From NCBI GenBank assembly GCA_945863605.1, contig CAMAZP010000008.1, positions 41,365 to 105,364 of the forward strand: 64,000 bases of DNA, given 5' to 3'. Positions within the stretch are counted from its first letter, which is position 1, and each line of letters opens with the position of its first letter. Shown here in pieces: positions 36,764 through 45,188 of this stretch. The translations under genes were made by a program, and so were the position numbers. Below the pieces are notes generated by a model, which saw only the letters and a program-made list of their open reading frames with translations, was not told the DNA's origin and made no database searches. The stretch is from Chitinophaga pinensis. GTDB taxonomy: Bacteria; Bacteroidota; Bacteroidia; Flavobacteriales_D; Crocinitomicaceae.

Positions 36764-37642
36764 ATGAAAAAACAAATTTGGTTTATTATCAATCCCATTT
36801 CTGGTGTGCGTCGTAAAGATGATATTCCTAAAATGCTCAGTACATACTTAAACCATGATTTGTTTACTTATGAAATTAAATTTTCGAAGTATAAAGGCCA
36901 CGCTCTTGAAATAGCAAAAGATGCCGTCAATCGTAAAATTGATATTGTATGTGCAGTTGGAGGTGATGGTTCTGTTCATGAGGTAGGTACAGGTTTAATC
37001 GGTTCCTCAACAAAATTGGCAATCATTCCAATAGGATCAGGAAATGGATTAGCGCGTCACATGAATATTCCTTTGACAATCTCAAAATCAATTGAATGCA
37101 TAAATGAAATGATTGAAATAGAAATGGATACTGTACTCGTTAATGATACTCCGTTTATTGGAATTGGTGGTTATGGATTGGACGCAGTTATTGCACAAAA
37201 ATTTGATCAAGATAAAAAAAGAGGTTTTTTAACATACATCAAACTCGCCTTACGTGAATTTTTTAAGTACAATCCAATAAATATTTCTGTCGATACAAAC
37301 GGTCAAATTAAAAAAATGCCTGTAGTATTATGCACTATTGCAAATACATCTGAGTTTGGAAATGGATTTGTAGTTTCACCAAAATCTGACGCAACAGATG
37401 GAAAAATTGAATTGTTTTTGTTAAAACCTTTTTCTCTATGGAGAATGCCTGCTTTAGCTTATCAATTTTTCACTAAAAGATCTCACAAATCTCAATTTGC
37501 CGAAGTAATATCATTTGAAAAAGCTAAAATCAATCTTTCTCAACGAATCGCTCATTACGACGGTGAACCTGTTGATGTTAAAAGTGAATTAAATGTTCAA
37601 GTGGTACCAAAAAGCCTCCACATTTTAATAGGAAGAAAATAA
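36764..37642 (+). CDS. diacylglycerol/lipid kinase family protein (YegS/DgkB-like)
   Basis: A 292-residue lipid kinase-like protein that would phosphorylate diacylglycerol or a related lipid at the membrane face. Seen: WFIINPISGVRR, the nucleotide-binding CAVGGDGSVHEVGTGLIG and the family motif IIPIGSGNGLARHM, then PFIGIGGYGLDAVIAQKFD, the substrate-domain TSEFGNGFVVSPKSDATDGK and the end YDGEPVDVKSELNVQVVPK. Length is typical. Sphingosine-kinase-like activity is an alternative in Bacteroidota, which make sphingolipids; sequence alone does not decide. It is followed 1 bp later by the DinB-like gene. Confidence 0.92.
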   Translation: MKKQIWFIINPISGVRRKDDIPKMLSTYLNHDLFTYEIKFSKYKGHALEIAKDAVNRKIDIVCAVGGDGSVHEVGTGLIGSSTKLAIIPIGSGNGLARHMNIPLTISKSIECINEMIEIEMDTVLVNDTPFIGIGGYGLDAVIAQKFDQDKKRGFLTYIKLALREFFKYNPINISVDTNGQIKKMPVVLCTIANTSEFGNGFVVSPKSDATDGKIELFLLKPFSLWRMPALAYQFFTKRSHKSQFAEVISFEKAKINLSQRIAHYDGEPVDVKSELNVQVVPKSLHILIGRK

Positions 37643-37643
37643 T

Positions 37644-38099
37644 ATGTCATTTATCGAAACAGATTTAAGTACTTTCCTTGAGGTTTTAGGGAAAATAGAT
37701 GCTTCATCACAACCGCTTTGGGGAAATATGTCAGCACAAAGAATGGTTGAACATTTAACGGACGGTATCAATATGTCAAGAGGTTTAGGAAACTTTAATT
37801 TGGTTGTTCCCGAAGAAAGAGCTGAACAACTGAAACAGTTTTTATATACCGATAAACCGATGGCTCAAAATATGCAAGTTCCGTTTGCGTTGCCTGATAC
37901 TGCTCTGAGAAATGCTGATTTAGATGATGCAATCGATGAATTTACAATCACTTGGGTTGATTATGAGGAAGAAAAAGACGAGGAACCTGAGAAATTAGCT
38001 GTACATCCTTTTTATGGAAATCTAACTCGTGAAGAATGGTTGAAAGTTCACGCTAAACATTTCACGCATCATTTCAAGCAATTCGGTTTGATGGAATGA
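37644..38099 (+). CDS. DinB-like (DUF1569-type) protein
   Basis: A 151-residue protein of the DinB/YfiT-like four-helix-bundle superfamily. Seen: SAQRMVEHLTDGINMSRG (first His ligand) and the C-terminal EWLKVHAKHFTHHFKQFGL with the His pair that usually completes a metal site. An acidic insert EEEKDEEPEK lies between. Some superfamily members are thiol transferases; the activity here is unknown. It starts 1 bp after the lipid kinase, and its stop overlaps the start of a small membrane ORF by 4 bp, so the three genes look translationally coupled. Confidence 0.8.
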   Translation: MSFIETDLSTFLEVLGKIDASSQPLWGNMSAQRMVEHLTDGINMSRGLGNFNLVVPEERAEQLKQFLYTDKPMAQNMQVPFALPDTALRNADLDDAIDEFTITWVDYEEEKDEEPEKLAVHPFYGNLTREEWLKVHAKHFTHHFKQFGLME

Positions 38100-38254
38100 A
38101 TCCATTGTTGATCTCAGCAATTTTAGGTTTGCTTTTAGGAACCTTGAATTACCTTTATTTCAGAACAAAAGGCTATACTTCCTATGGTCAACTTTACTTA
38201 AGTATCATTGCTTACTTCGGATTGTCATTGTTGTTTTTGAAGTATTTACTTTAG
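38096..38254 (+). CDS. 52-residue small membrane protein
   Basis: Translated by hand: it starts MNPLLISAILGLLLGTLNYL and ends LSLLFLKYLL. Two hydrophobic helices (about 4-21 and 35-52) are separated by a basic, Tyr-rich loop (YFRTKGYTSYGQL), giving a helical-hairpin topology. The ATG overlaps the stop of the DinB-like gene as ATGA, a common sign of translational coupling. Codon use is like the neighbours. No family recognised; it is short and could in principle be a chance ORF, but the overlap, hydrophobic pattern and clean stop support it. Confidence 0.6.
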   Translation: MNPLLISAILGLLLGTLNYLYFRTKGYTSYGQLYLSIIAYFGLSLLFLKYLL

Positions 38255-38283
38255 TTAATAATCTATTTTCTGAGCTTTCAATA

Positions 38284-38291
38284 TATCTTTG
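38284..38291 (+). promoter_or_regulatory. candidate -7 element for the ABC-F gene
   Basis: TATCTTTG, 20 bp before the ABC-F start, matches TAnnTTTG. No TTG is found at the expected -33 distance. Confidence 0.32.
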
Positions 38292-38310
38292 CGACTTCAA
38301 ATTAAAAAAT

Positions 38311-39948
38311 ATGATTTCTGTAGATGCTTTAGCAGTTGAGTTTAGTGGTTCCGTGCTTTTTAGTGATGTTTCGTTTGTGATAAATGAAACGGACAAAATT
38401 GCATTGATGGGAAAAAATGGTGCTGGGAAATCTACCATGCTCAAAATTCTTGCAGGCATCAATAAACCTACTCGTGGAACTATTTCTGCACCGAAAGACG
38501 CTGTCATTGCTTACTTACCTCAGCACTTGTTGATGGAAGATAATTGCACAGTTTTCGAAGAAACTTCCAAAGCTTTTCAATCTATTTTTGCGATGCGCGA
38601 CGAAATCGAAGCGATTAATCACGAGTTGACAGTTCGAACGGATTACGATTCCGACGATTATATGAAACTAATTGAACGCGTTTCTGAAATCAGCGAAAAG
38701 TTTTATTCCATCGAAGAAATCAATTACAACGGTGAAGTGGAGAAAGCTTTAAAAGGTTTAGGTTTTGAACGAGAAGACTTTACGCGCTCAACATCCGAAT
38801 TCAGTGGTGGCTGGAGAATGCGCATCGAATTGGCGAAAATATTATTGCAAAAACCCGATTTGATTTTATTGGATGAGCCTACTAATCACTTGGACATTGA
38901 GTCGATTCAATGGTTGGAAGATTTCTTGGTGAACAATGCCAAGGCTGTGGTAGTCATTTCTCACGACAGAGCGTTTGTTGACAACATTACCAATCGCACG
39001 ATTGAAGTGACAATGGGAAGAATTTACGATTACAAAGCCAAATATTCGCATTACCTCGAACTTCGAAAAGAACGCAGAGCTCAACAGCAAAAACAATACG
39101 AGGAACAACAGCGATTTATAGCTGAAACGACCGAATTTATTGAACGTTTCAAAGGAACGTATTCAAAAACAAATCAAGTGCAATCGCGCGTTCGTATGTT
39201 GGAAAAATTAGACATTATCGAAGTGGACGAAGTGGATTCTTCAGCTTTGAGATTGCGCTTCCCTCCTACTCCACGTTCTGGAAATTATCCTGTAACTGTT
39301 ACCGATTTGAGTAAAAAATATGGTGACCATGTGGTGTTTGAGAATGCTTCCATGACCATTCAACGAGGAGAAAAATTGGCTTTCGTTGGAAAAAATGGCG
39401 AAGGAAAATCGACAATGATTAAAGCCATCATGAAAGAAATTGATTTTGAAGGTTTATGTGAAGTTGGTCACAATGTACAGATAGGTTATTTTGCTCAAAA
39501 TCAAGCATCCTTACTGGACGAAGACATGAGTGTATACGATACAGTTGATAATATTGCTGAAGGCGACATTCGAACAAAAATCAGAGATATTTTAGGGGCA
39601 TTTATGTTTGGTGGCGAAGCTGGAACGAAAAAAGTGAAAGTGCTTTCAGGAGGAGAAAAAACACGTTTGGCAATGATTAAATTGTTGTTAGAACCAGTAA
39701 ACCTTTTAATTCTCGATGAACCGACAAATCATTTAGACATGCGCACCAAAGACATCATCAAAGAAGCATTAAAAGAATTTGATGGGACTTTGATTCTTGT
39801 TTCCCACGACCGGGATTTCTTAGATGGTTTGGTAACGAAAGTTTTTGAATTTGGTAACAAACGCGTGAAAGAACATTTCGAAGACATCAAAGGTTTCTTA
39901 GCCTTGAAAAAAATGGAGAATTTGAGAGAAATTGAGAAAAAGAATTGA
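38311..39948 (+). CDS. ABC-F family ATPase
   Basis: A 545-residue soluble protein with two ABC ATPase domains and no membrane part, the mark of ABC-F proteins, many of which act on the ribosome. First domain: ALMGKNGAGKSTMLKILAG, signature EFSGGWRMRIELAKILL, Walker B DLILLDEPTNHLDIES and HDRAFVDNI. Second domain: FVGKNGEGKSTMIKAIM, VLSGGEKTRLAMIKLLL, NLLILDEPTNHLD and SHDRDFLDGL. The charged inter-domain linker (about 240-310, ERRAQQQKQYEEQQRFIAE) matches the P-site tRNA interaction motif region. Exact subfamily (EttA, YbiT or other) cannot be settled here, and there is no sign of an antibiotic-resistance role. Confidence 0.94.
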   Translation: MISVDALAVEFSGSVLFSDVSFVINETDKIALMGKNGAGKSTMLKILAGINKPTRGTISAPKDAVIAYLPQHLLMEDNCTVFEETSKAFQSIFAMRDEIEAINHELTVRTDYDSDDYMKLIERVSEISEKFYSIEEINYNGEVEKALKGLGFEREDFTRSTSEFSGGWRMRIELAKILLQKPDLILLDEPTNHLDIESIQWLEDFLVNNAKAVVVISHDRAFVDNITNRTIEVTMGRIYDYKAKYSHYLELRKERRAQQQKQYEEQQRFIAETTEFIERFKGTYSKTNQVQSRVRMLEKLDIIEVDEVDSSALRLRFPPTPRSGNYPVTVTDLSKKYGDHVVFENASMTIQRGEKLAFVGKNGEGKSTMIKAIMKEIDFEGLCEVGHNVQIGYFAQNQASLLDEDMSVYDTVDNIAEGDIRTKIRDILGAFMFGGEAGTKKVKVLSGGEKTRLAMIKLLLEPVNLLILDEPTNHLDMRTKDIIKEALKEFDGTLILVSHDRDFLDGLVTKVFEFGNKRVKEHFEDIKGFLALKKMENLREIEKKN

Positions 39949-40026
39949 TATTTAAAGTTTATTCTTTAAGTATCTAAATCACAACTTTTTTGCATCTTTA
40001 ACGAAATTCAAAAATGAATTTAACTG

Positions 40027-41325
40027 TTAATTTTTAACGAATTTTAAACTTTTCTCTTCAATTCTCAAAAAATAAAGACCAACTGGTAATTGAGATACAT
40101 CAATTACAAAGTTCTCATTTTTGATTAATTCCGAGTTGTAAAGATTCCCTCTGTAATCATAGATATGATATAATTCTCCTAACTTAGACTCAGAGGTTTC
40201 TACTCGTAATTCAGATGTAGTTGGATTAGGGAAAATATTTATTTGTGATGTTTTAGATATTGTATTAGCCGAAGCAACTGAAGTACAATAAAACACATTG
40301 ACCTGCAAATCAGCTTGGGCAAAGGTGCAGATCCCTGTGGTGTAGCTTTGAAGTATTATACCAAATGAATTGTCATTAACAATTGCAGGCGTTAAACTAG
40401 CTGACCACAGATCTGAAGAGCTCCCTAATATACTTGTTGTTAACGCTGAAGCTGAATCTCGTTTTGCACTGCTAATGATGTTACCATTGTAAGCTAAATA
40501 CAGAGAATCAATGGTGTAAGACCCAGCGTTACAACCTCCTTGTTTATGTGTCACTTCAATTCCTGTAATTGATGCTCCAGCTGGAATATTGAGATCTAAA
40601 TCGTAAAAATAAAGTTGATTGGAAACATTATTTGGATTTATCAATACTGCCACTGGATAATTTACAAATCCACTACTTGTATGTCCCAAGGGATTTGTAA
40701 TTACATATGAAACTAGTCCGTTAGGAACAGAAATATTAGTAGCACTGTCAGGAATCCCAGCATAATTAATAGGACTACAATCACTATAAAATACTTCTAT
40801 TTGCAAATCAGCTTGGGCAAAGGTGCAGATTCCTGTGGTGTGGCTTTGAAGTATTATGCCAAATGAATTGTCATTAACAATTGCAGGCGTTAAACTAGCT
40901 GACCACAGATCTGAAGAGCTCCCTAATACACTTGTTGTTAACGCTGAAGCTGAATCTCGTTTTGCACTGCTAATGATGTTACCATTGTAAGCTAAATACA
41001 GAGAATCAATGGTGTAAGACCCAGCGTTACAACCACCGTGTTTATGTGTCACTTCAATTCCTGTAATTGATGCTCCAGCTGGAATATTGAGATCTAAATC
41101 GTAAAAATAAAGTTGATTGGAAACATTATTTGGATTTATCAATACTGCCATTGGAGAATTTACAAATCCACTACTTGTATGTCCCAGAGGATTTGTAATT
41201 ACATATGAAACTAGTCCGTTTGGAACAGAAATATTAGTAGCACTGTCAGGAATCCCAACAGAAGTTGTTTGAGAAAAAGCACATAAGCTAATGCTTAAAA
41301 TAAGAAGTAAATAAATAGTTTTCAT
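40027..41325 (-). CDS. T9SS-secreted protein with two near-identical 166-residue repeats
   Basis: A 432-residue exported protein. Signal peptide (IYLLLILSISLCAFSQ), then two copies of a beta-rich domain, each starting GIPDSATNISVPNGLVSYVI and containing NQLYFYDLDLNIPAGASITG and NAGSYTIDSLYLAYNGN. This pattern resembles a proprotein-convertase P-like or other beta-sandwich domain; I do not assign a family. A T9SS type A tail follows (INIFPNPTTSELRVET, LPVGLYFLRIEEKSLKFVKN). The two copies differ at only a few nucleotides over about 456 bp, pointing to recent tandem duplication. Function unknown; the protein should be on the surface or released. Confidence 0.83.
   Translation of the reverse strand: MKTIYLLLILSISLCAFSQTTSVGIPDSATNISVPNGLVSYVITNPLGHTSSGFVNSPMAVLINPNNVSNQLYFYDLDLNIPAGASITGIEVTHKHGGCNAGSYTIDSLYLAYNGNIISSAKRDSASALTTSVLGSSSDLWSASLTPAIVNDNSFGIILQSHTTGICTFAQADLQIEVFYSDCSPINYAGIPDSATNISVPNGLVSYVITNPLGHTSSGFVNYPVAVLINPNNVSNQLYFYDLDLNIPAGASITGIEVTHKQGGCNAGSYTIDSLYLAYNGNIISSAKRDSASALTTSILGSSSDLWSASLTPAIVNDNSFGIILQSYTTGICTFAQADLQVNVFYCTSVASANTISKTSQINIFPNPTTSELRVETSESKLGELYHIYDYRGNLYNSELIKNENFVIDVSQLPVGLYFLRIEEKSLKFVKN
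40304..40759 (-). repeat. tandem repeat unit, C-terminal copy, in the T9SS gene
   Basis: About 456 bp nearly identical to 40802-41257. The offset is 498 bp (166 codons), so the frame is kept. Differences are scattered single bases, such as gtagcttt against gtggcttt. Confidence 0.9.
40802..41257 (-). repeat. tandem repeat unit, N-terminal copy, in the T9SS gene
   Basis: Partner of 40304-40759 in the same reading frame. The segments between and beyond the units (such as 40760-40801) do not match. Confidence 0.9.
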
Positions 41326-41409
41326 ATCAATTATTTTTTTTTATAAGACTTATTTAGATTTTTTTTGGTTGCTCTTTATAAAAAAAAAATTATAACAAAT
41401 TTTGAGCAA

Positions 41410-41601
41410 ATGGATTATACTGTTGAATTAAACAATATAAACCATATTCATTTCCCGTCAAATAAAATTATATTTGCCTATTTGAATTTAATGGAAATGA
41501 AAGAGGTAAAATCAAATTATATCATAGGAATTGGACGTTCAGAAACTTCACTTTTGATGTCTTTATTTGGCGTATATCCAAACCATTCACAGTACAGATA
41601 A
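41410..41601 (+). pseudogene. sulfotransferase 5' remnant
   Basis: A short reading frame whose last 28 or so residues, YIIGIGRSETSLLMSLFGVY then PNHSQ, align with the start of the intact sulfotransferase just downstream (YIIGLGRSGSTLLTAVLNNH, SQ). This is the 5'-phosphosulfate-binding loop of sulfotransferases, with a Glu where the loop glycine belongs. The frame stops right after, so the catalytic body and the 3'-phosphate motif are gone. The stretch before it (from MDYTVELNNINHIHFPSNK) has no recognisable homology. Best read as a truncated and degraded copy. An unrelated small peptide is the alternative. Confidence 0.62.
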
Positions 41602-41621
41602 GAATTATTTAAAACAATTTT

Positions 41622-42617
41622 ATGATATATATAATAGGACTTGGAAGATCTGGTAGCACGCTGTTAACTGCTGTTTTGAATAATCATTCGCAAATTAAAG
41701 CAATTCCTGAAATTCCACTTATTCTATTTTTTGCAAATGATTACCAAAATATACAAGGCAAATCAGAAACTCTTGAGATTAAAACAAAAATTTACCTCAA
41801 TTTAATCCAAAACATTCGACCCAAATCAATAATAGACTTGAATATTGGGCAGTTACAAAATTCTGTCTACTCCAGTTATATTGAATATATTGAAAAAATA
41901 TTTGAACAATTTAATATCATTAACTCACGCGGTTCAAAAAAAATTTACGTTGATAAAAATCCTCAATATACTTTTTACACAAACGAGTTAAAAAAAATTG
42001 ATCCGAATGCAAAATTCATTTTATTAGTTCGAGACTACAGAGATAATGTTCTCAGCAGAATGGAAAAACCGCACAATAAAACAGTTAATCCAGCCTATAA
42101 TGCTTTTCGTAATAGATTTTATTTTAAAGAATTATCGAAGGTAATGTATATGAAAAATTCATTATTGATTCATTATGAGAATTTAGCAAACGAACCTTTA
42201 GTCGAAATAAATAGAATTTGTGAGTTCTTAAATGTTCCTTTTGAAAATCAAATGTTTGAATTTGATCAATCTCAATTTGCAAATCTTGAGGTCAAAAAAT
42301 CCGACATGAATGAATTTATTAATAAACATTTCTCTAACTTAGGTAAACCGATAACAAACTCAGCTGTAGGTAAATGGAAAGTGAAATTAGCAGAAAAAGA
42401 TATTCAATTGATAGAGGGTATTTGTAACAAATATGGGAAATTATTTAAGTATGATCCTACCTTAAAATTGAATTCTTATTTGTGGTACGTTTTGCGGTAT
42501 TTTCCTTATTATTTATTGGCAAAATGGCATATAGCTAAAGATAGATTAATTTATTATTTTCCTAGTTCAATAAAACTTAGACGATTGAAAGCGATCTATA
42601 ATAAAATATTGAATTAG
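41622..42617 (+). CDS. sulfotransferase-family protein (1)
   Basis: A 331-residue PAPS-dependent sulfotransferase-like protein that would move sulfate to a sugar, lipid or peptide hydroxyl. Seen: the N-terminal 5'-phosphosulfate loop YIIGLGRSGSTLLTAVLNNH, then AIPEIPLILFF, a conserved VDKNPQYTFY segment and the 3'-phosphate-binding motif FILLVRDYRDNVLSRM. A C-terminal part ends in a basic, aromatic-rich segment (LWYVLRYFPYYLLAKW) that may touch the membrane. It lies 20 bp after the remnant and 43 bp before a second sulfotransferase. Acceptor unknown; the neighbourhood suggests a surface glycan or glycolipid. Confidence 0.85.
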   Translation: MIYIIGLGRSGSTLLTAVLNNHSQIKAIPEIPLILFFANDYQNIQGKSETLEIKTKIYLNLIQNIRPKSIIDLNIGQLQNSVYSSYIEYIEKIFEQFNIINSRGSKKIYVDKNPQYTFYTNELKKIDPNAKFILLVRDYRDNVLSRMEKPHNKTVNPAYNAFRNRFYFKELSKVMYMKNSLLIHYENLANEPLVEINRICEFLNVPFENQMFEFDQSQFANLEVKKSDMNEFINKHFSNLGKPITNSAVGKWKVKLAEKDIQLIEGICNKYGKLFKYDPTLKLNSYLWYVLRYFPYYLLAKWHIAKDRLIYYFPSSIKLRRLKAIYNKILN

Positions 42618-42660
42618 AAGTATTTACAATTTATAAGAATCAGTTCATCAACTACAAAAT

Positions 42661-43707
42661 TTGAATTTAACTGCCGAATATTTAGATAATTTGCCTGTTC
42701 ACTTTGTTCTTTGTACTGAACGAACAGGTAGTTCTCTATTGAGTTTAATGCTCAATCTGCACTCAAAAATCATTTGTCCATCAGAGGAACAATTTGCTCT
42801 TTACTTTGCGAAGAAATACAGCCAAAAAGTAAATTGGACCGATAACGATATTGAAAAGTACGTGGATGAATTCTGCTTGCTTTTTGAGAAAAATATCGAT
42901 TTATATTTTAGCGATAAACAAACATTTCTGAACAATCTAAAGCAACATCGCGAAATTTTGAATTACAGCCGACTAATTAAACTGAGTTACTTGCATTTTA
43001 TAGAAATGAAGGATAAGTCTGAAATTGAAGTGATTGTAGATAAACAGATTAAGTATTTTTTCCATTTGCCAGCTTTGATTGAATTGTTTCCTTCTGCAAA
43101 ATTTATTGTTTTAACAAGAGATGTGAGAGACAATATTATTTCCAAAAAGAAACGCGCTTTGAATTGGAACCAAAATCCTTTTTTTCTGGCATATTTGTGG
43201 TCGCAGAGTTATTCAAATATTAATCAACTTCAAAATAAAAGCGTTTTGATTGTGAAATTTGAAGATTTCATCGCTCATACCGAATCGACTTTAACAAAGA
43301 TTTGTCATTTTTTAAATCAAGAATTTCAAACTTCTATGCTGCAAACAGATGGTGTTTTTAATCGCTTGATTGAAAGTAAAAAAGAACGTTTGGATAAACA
43401 ATTCGTTGAAAAACTCAAAGATTTTCATAGCGGATTAAACAGCGTTCCAAACACAAAAAAGATTGGAGTTTACAAAGAAATGGACGCTCGTGAATTGCAA
43501 GAAATTGAATCAATTTGCGGAGATTTACTCGTGAAATTTGATTATGAATTAACTGAAAAACAAGTAAAAAGCTTCTCGTTTAAAAAAATCTACTTTTCTT
43601 TTTTAGCGAAATGTTATCGCACTTACTTGCTAAAGTTCTATCTTTTGCTTCCACTTTCTATTAAAGTTTACATTAAAAAAATAAGAAGAAAAAAAATAAA
43701 TGTTTAG
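42661..43707 (+). CDS. sulfotransferase-family protein (2)
   Basis: A 348-residue paralogue of the upstream protein. Seen: phosphosulfate loop FVLCTERTGSSLLSLMLNLH, followed by CPSEEQFALYFAKKYS, VDKQIKYFFHLPALIELFP, the 3'-phosphate motif FIVLTRDVRDNIISKKKRAL and LIVKFEDFI. The C-terminus is basic and hydrophobic (FYLLLPLSIKVYIKKIRRKK). The start is TTG at 42661, because no ATG lies before the phosphosulfate loop. It overlaps the convergent hydroxylase gene by 4 bp (43704-43707). The two sulfotransferases probably act on related acceptors. Confidence 0.85.
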   Translation: MNLTAEYLDNLPVHFVLCTERTGSSLLSLMLNLHSKIICPSEEQFALYFAKKYSQKVNWTDNDIEKYVDEFCLLFEKNIDLYFSDKQTFLNNLKQHREILNYSRLIKLSYLHFIEMKDKSEIEVIVDKQIKYFFHLPALIELFPSAKFIVLTRDVRDNIISKKKRALNWNQNPFFLAYLWSQSYSNINQLQNKSVLIVKFEDFIAHTESTLTKICHFLNQEFQTSMLQTDGVFNRLIESKKERLDKQFVEKLKDFHSGLNSVPNTKKIGVYKEMDARELQEIESICGDLLVKFDYELTEKQVKSFSFKKIYFSFLAKCYRTYLLKFYLLLPLSIKVYIKKIRRKKINV

Positions 43708-44444
43708 TAGATCTTTAATATATTAACCAATTTGATTCCCAAGTATGCAAAAGGTCTGAGAACAAGCGCAATTACAAAAACTAAGTTTGGTTTATTTAAT
43801 AAGTATTTGTTGTAATCGATTCTTTTTTGTAGAAATAGAGAAGTTCTTACTGTTGAAACAATGGTATTCCTTTTGTTTTTGAATTCATCCCTCAGCACAT
43901 CAATTACAAGAATTATTCTCTTTTTTTGACTTAAATTAAACGCTTCATGATTGTAAGCATCCATGAAAATTAACCACTCACTTTTTTTCCAAGAACGAAA
44001 TTCATCCCTTACTCGAAATCCACAAGTTGGAAGTTCTTCAGGTATTTCAATTCCAAAATGGCAGCGGTAGATTCCGTTAGTATCTCCACAATGCGGGAGA
44101 ATTTTTCCGTTCGCCTCCAATTGATTAAATGAAACAGATAATATTTCTGGATATTTAGAAACAATTGACATTAGGATAGGGAATTCTTTTTTTCTTTTGA
44201 AAAATTCAATATCCCATGAAATCAATGAAAAGGTTTTCCAAACTTCCTGATTATTGACCATTGAAGTATTGAAATAAGTTTCTAAATTATTATTTATAAG
44301 ATAATTGTGGAGTTCTTGATTAATGTTTTCAAAGTTATCTTGAAACTCTTTAGTCCAACTCAAACTTTTAGGATCTATAAATGAGGGTTCAATTCCTTTG
44401 TAATTAAAAGAAAAATCAAAAAGACTAAACCATAATTTATTCAT
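43704..44444 (-). CDS. aspartyl/asparaginyl beta-hydroxylase-family oxygenase (1)
   Basis: A 246-residue Fe(II)/2-oxoglutarate oxygenase of the Asp/Asn beta-hydroxylase family, which also includes the lipid A hydroxylase LpxO. Seen: the first iron ligand and oxoglutarate residue in ILPHCGDTNGIYRCHFGIEI, FRVRDEFRSWKKSEWLIFMD and the second His in DAYNHEAFNLSQKKRIILV. The C-terminal 50 residues are basic and hydrophobic (VFVIALVLRPFAYLGIKL), possibly a membrane anchor. Divergent from a paralogue 63 bp away. The substrate could be a protein side chain or a hydroxy-fatty acyl chain; the context of sulfotransferases and a flippase slightly favours a lipid or glycolipid, which is inference. Confidence 0.82.
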   Translation of the reverse strand: MNKLWFSLFDFSFNYKGIEPSFIDPKSLSWTKEFQDNFENINQELHNYLINNNLETYFNTSMVNNQEVWKTFSLISWDIEFFKRKKEFPILMSIVSKYPEILSVSFNQLEANGKILPHCGDTNGIYRCHFGIEIPEELPTCGFRVRDEFRSWKKSEWLIFMDAYNHEAFNLSQKKRIILVIDVLRDEFKNKRNTIVSTVRTSLFLQKRIDYNKYLLNKPNLVFVIALVLRPFAYLGIKLVNILKIY

Positions 44445-44507
44445 TAAAAGAAGAGCTGATTTTGCAACGAATGTAATAAAGATTCATTAATTTGACACAA
44501 ATTTTAA

Positions 44508-45188
44508 ATGATGTCGGATAAAACACCTAAAAATCCATCTTTCTTTTATGATAAACATAACTTTCCGTTTTTGTTGAAATTTGAGGAGAATTTTCAAGTA
44601 ATACGCCATGAATTAATCTCATTATTAGAAAATCAGTATGATAAACAATGGTTAAATACGTTTCCAGATTATGTAAAAAGCGACCAAAAAAAAGCGTGGA
44701 AGGTGTTTACTTTTTTGTTTTTCCAGATGAAAAGTCTAAAAAATGCTCAATTATGCCCAAAAACAGCTGAATTAGTTTATTCCATACCTGAAATTATCTC
44801 TTGCGATTTTTCATTTATGGAACCCAACACACATATTTTACCTCACAAAGGATATACTAAAATGATTTTGCGCTGTCATTTACCTTTGATTGTTCCATCT
44901 GGTGAAAAGTGTGCAATTCGTGTAGGAGAGGAAACACATATTTGGAAAGAAGGGGAATTGATTGTTTTCGACGATTCTTTTGAGCACGAAGCTTGGAATA
45001 AAAGTAATGAAAAAAGAGTGGTTTTGATGTTTGATATTCCAAATCCAAATTGGCCTTATTCAGCAGATGAAATTTCTGCATATAAGATTGAAAAAATGGA
45101 CGATCCTTTTCTACTTTCAATGGCGCCAAAAGAGCAATGGCTTAAATTTTATCAAGACCGTCGATTGCCATTGGAGGAGTTTGATTAA
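44508..45188 (+). CDS. aspartyl/asparaginyl beta-hydroxylase-family oxygenase (2)
   Basis: A 226-residue paralogue of the divergent upstream gene. Seen: HILPHKGYTKMILRCHLPLI (first His and Arg), CAIRVGEETHIWKEGELIVF and the second His in DDSFEHEAWNKSNEKRVVLM. It lacks the hydrophobic C-terminal tail of its paralogue and ends PKEQWLKFYQDRRLPLEEFD. ATG at 44508 or 44511 can start it. Its 3' end overlaps the convergent GNAT gene by 47 bp. The back-to-back pair suggests an old inverted duplication with divergence of substrate or location. Confidence 0.82.
   Translation: MMSDKTPKNPSFFYDKHNFPFLLKFEENFQVIRHELISLLENQYDKQWLNTFPDYVKSDQKKAWKVFTFLFFQMKSLKNAQLCPKTAELVYSIPEIISCDFSFMEPNTHILPHKGYTKMILRCHLPLIVPSGEKCAIRVGEETHIWKEGELIVFDDSFEHEAWNKSNEKRVVLMFDIPNPNWPYSADEISAYKIEKMDDPFLLSMAPKEQWLKFYQDRRLPLEEFD

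Noticed and set aside
41365..41601. A 78-residue independent gene
   Set aside because: Its only recognisable part is a broken sulfotransferase loop, so I treated it as a remnant with a start near 41410.
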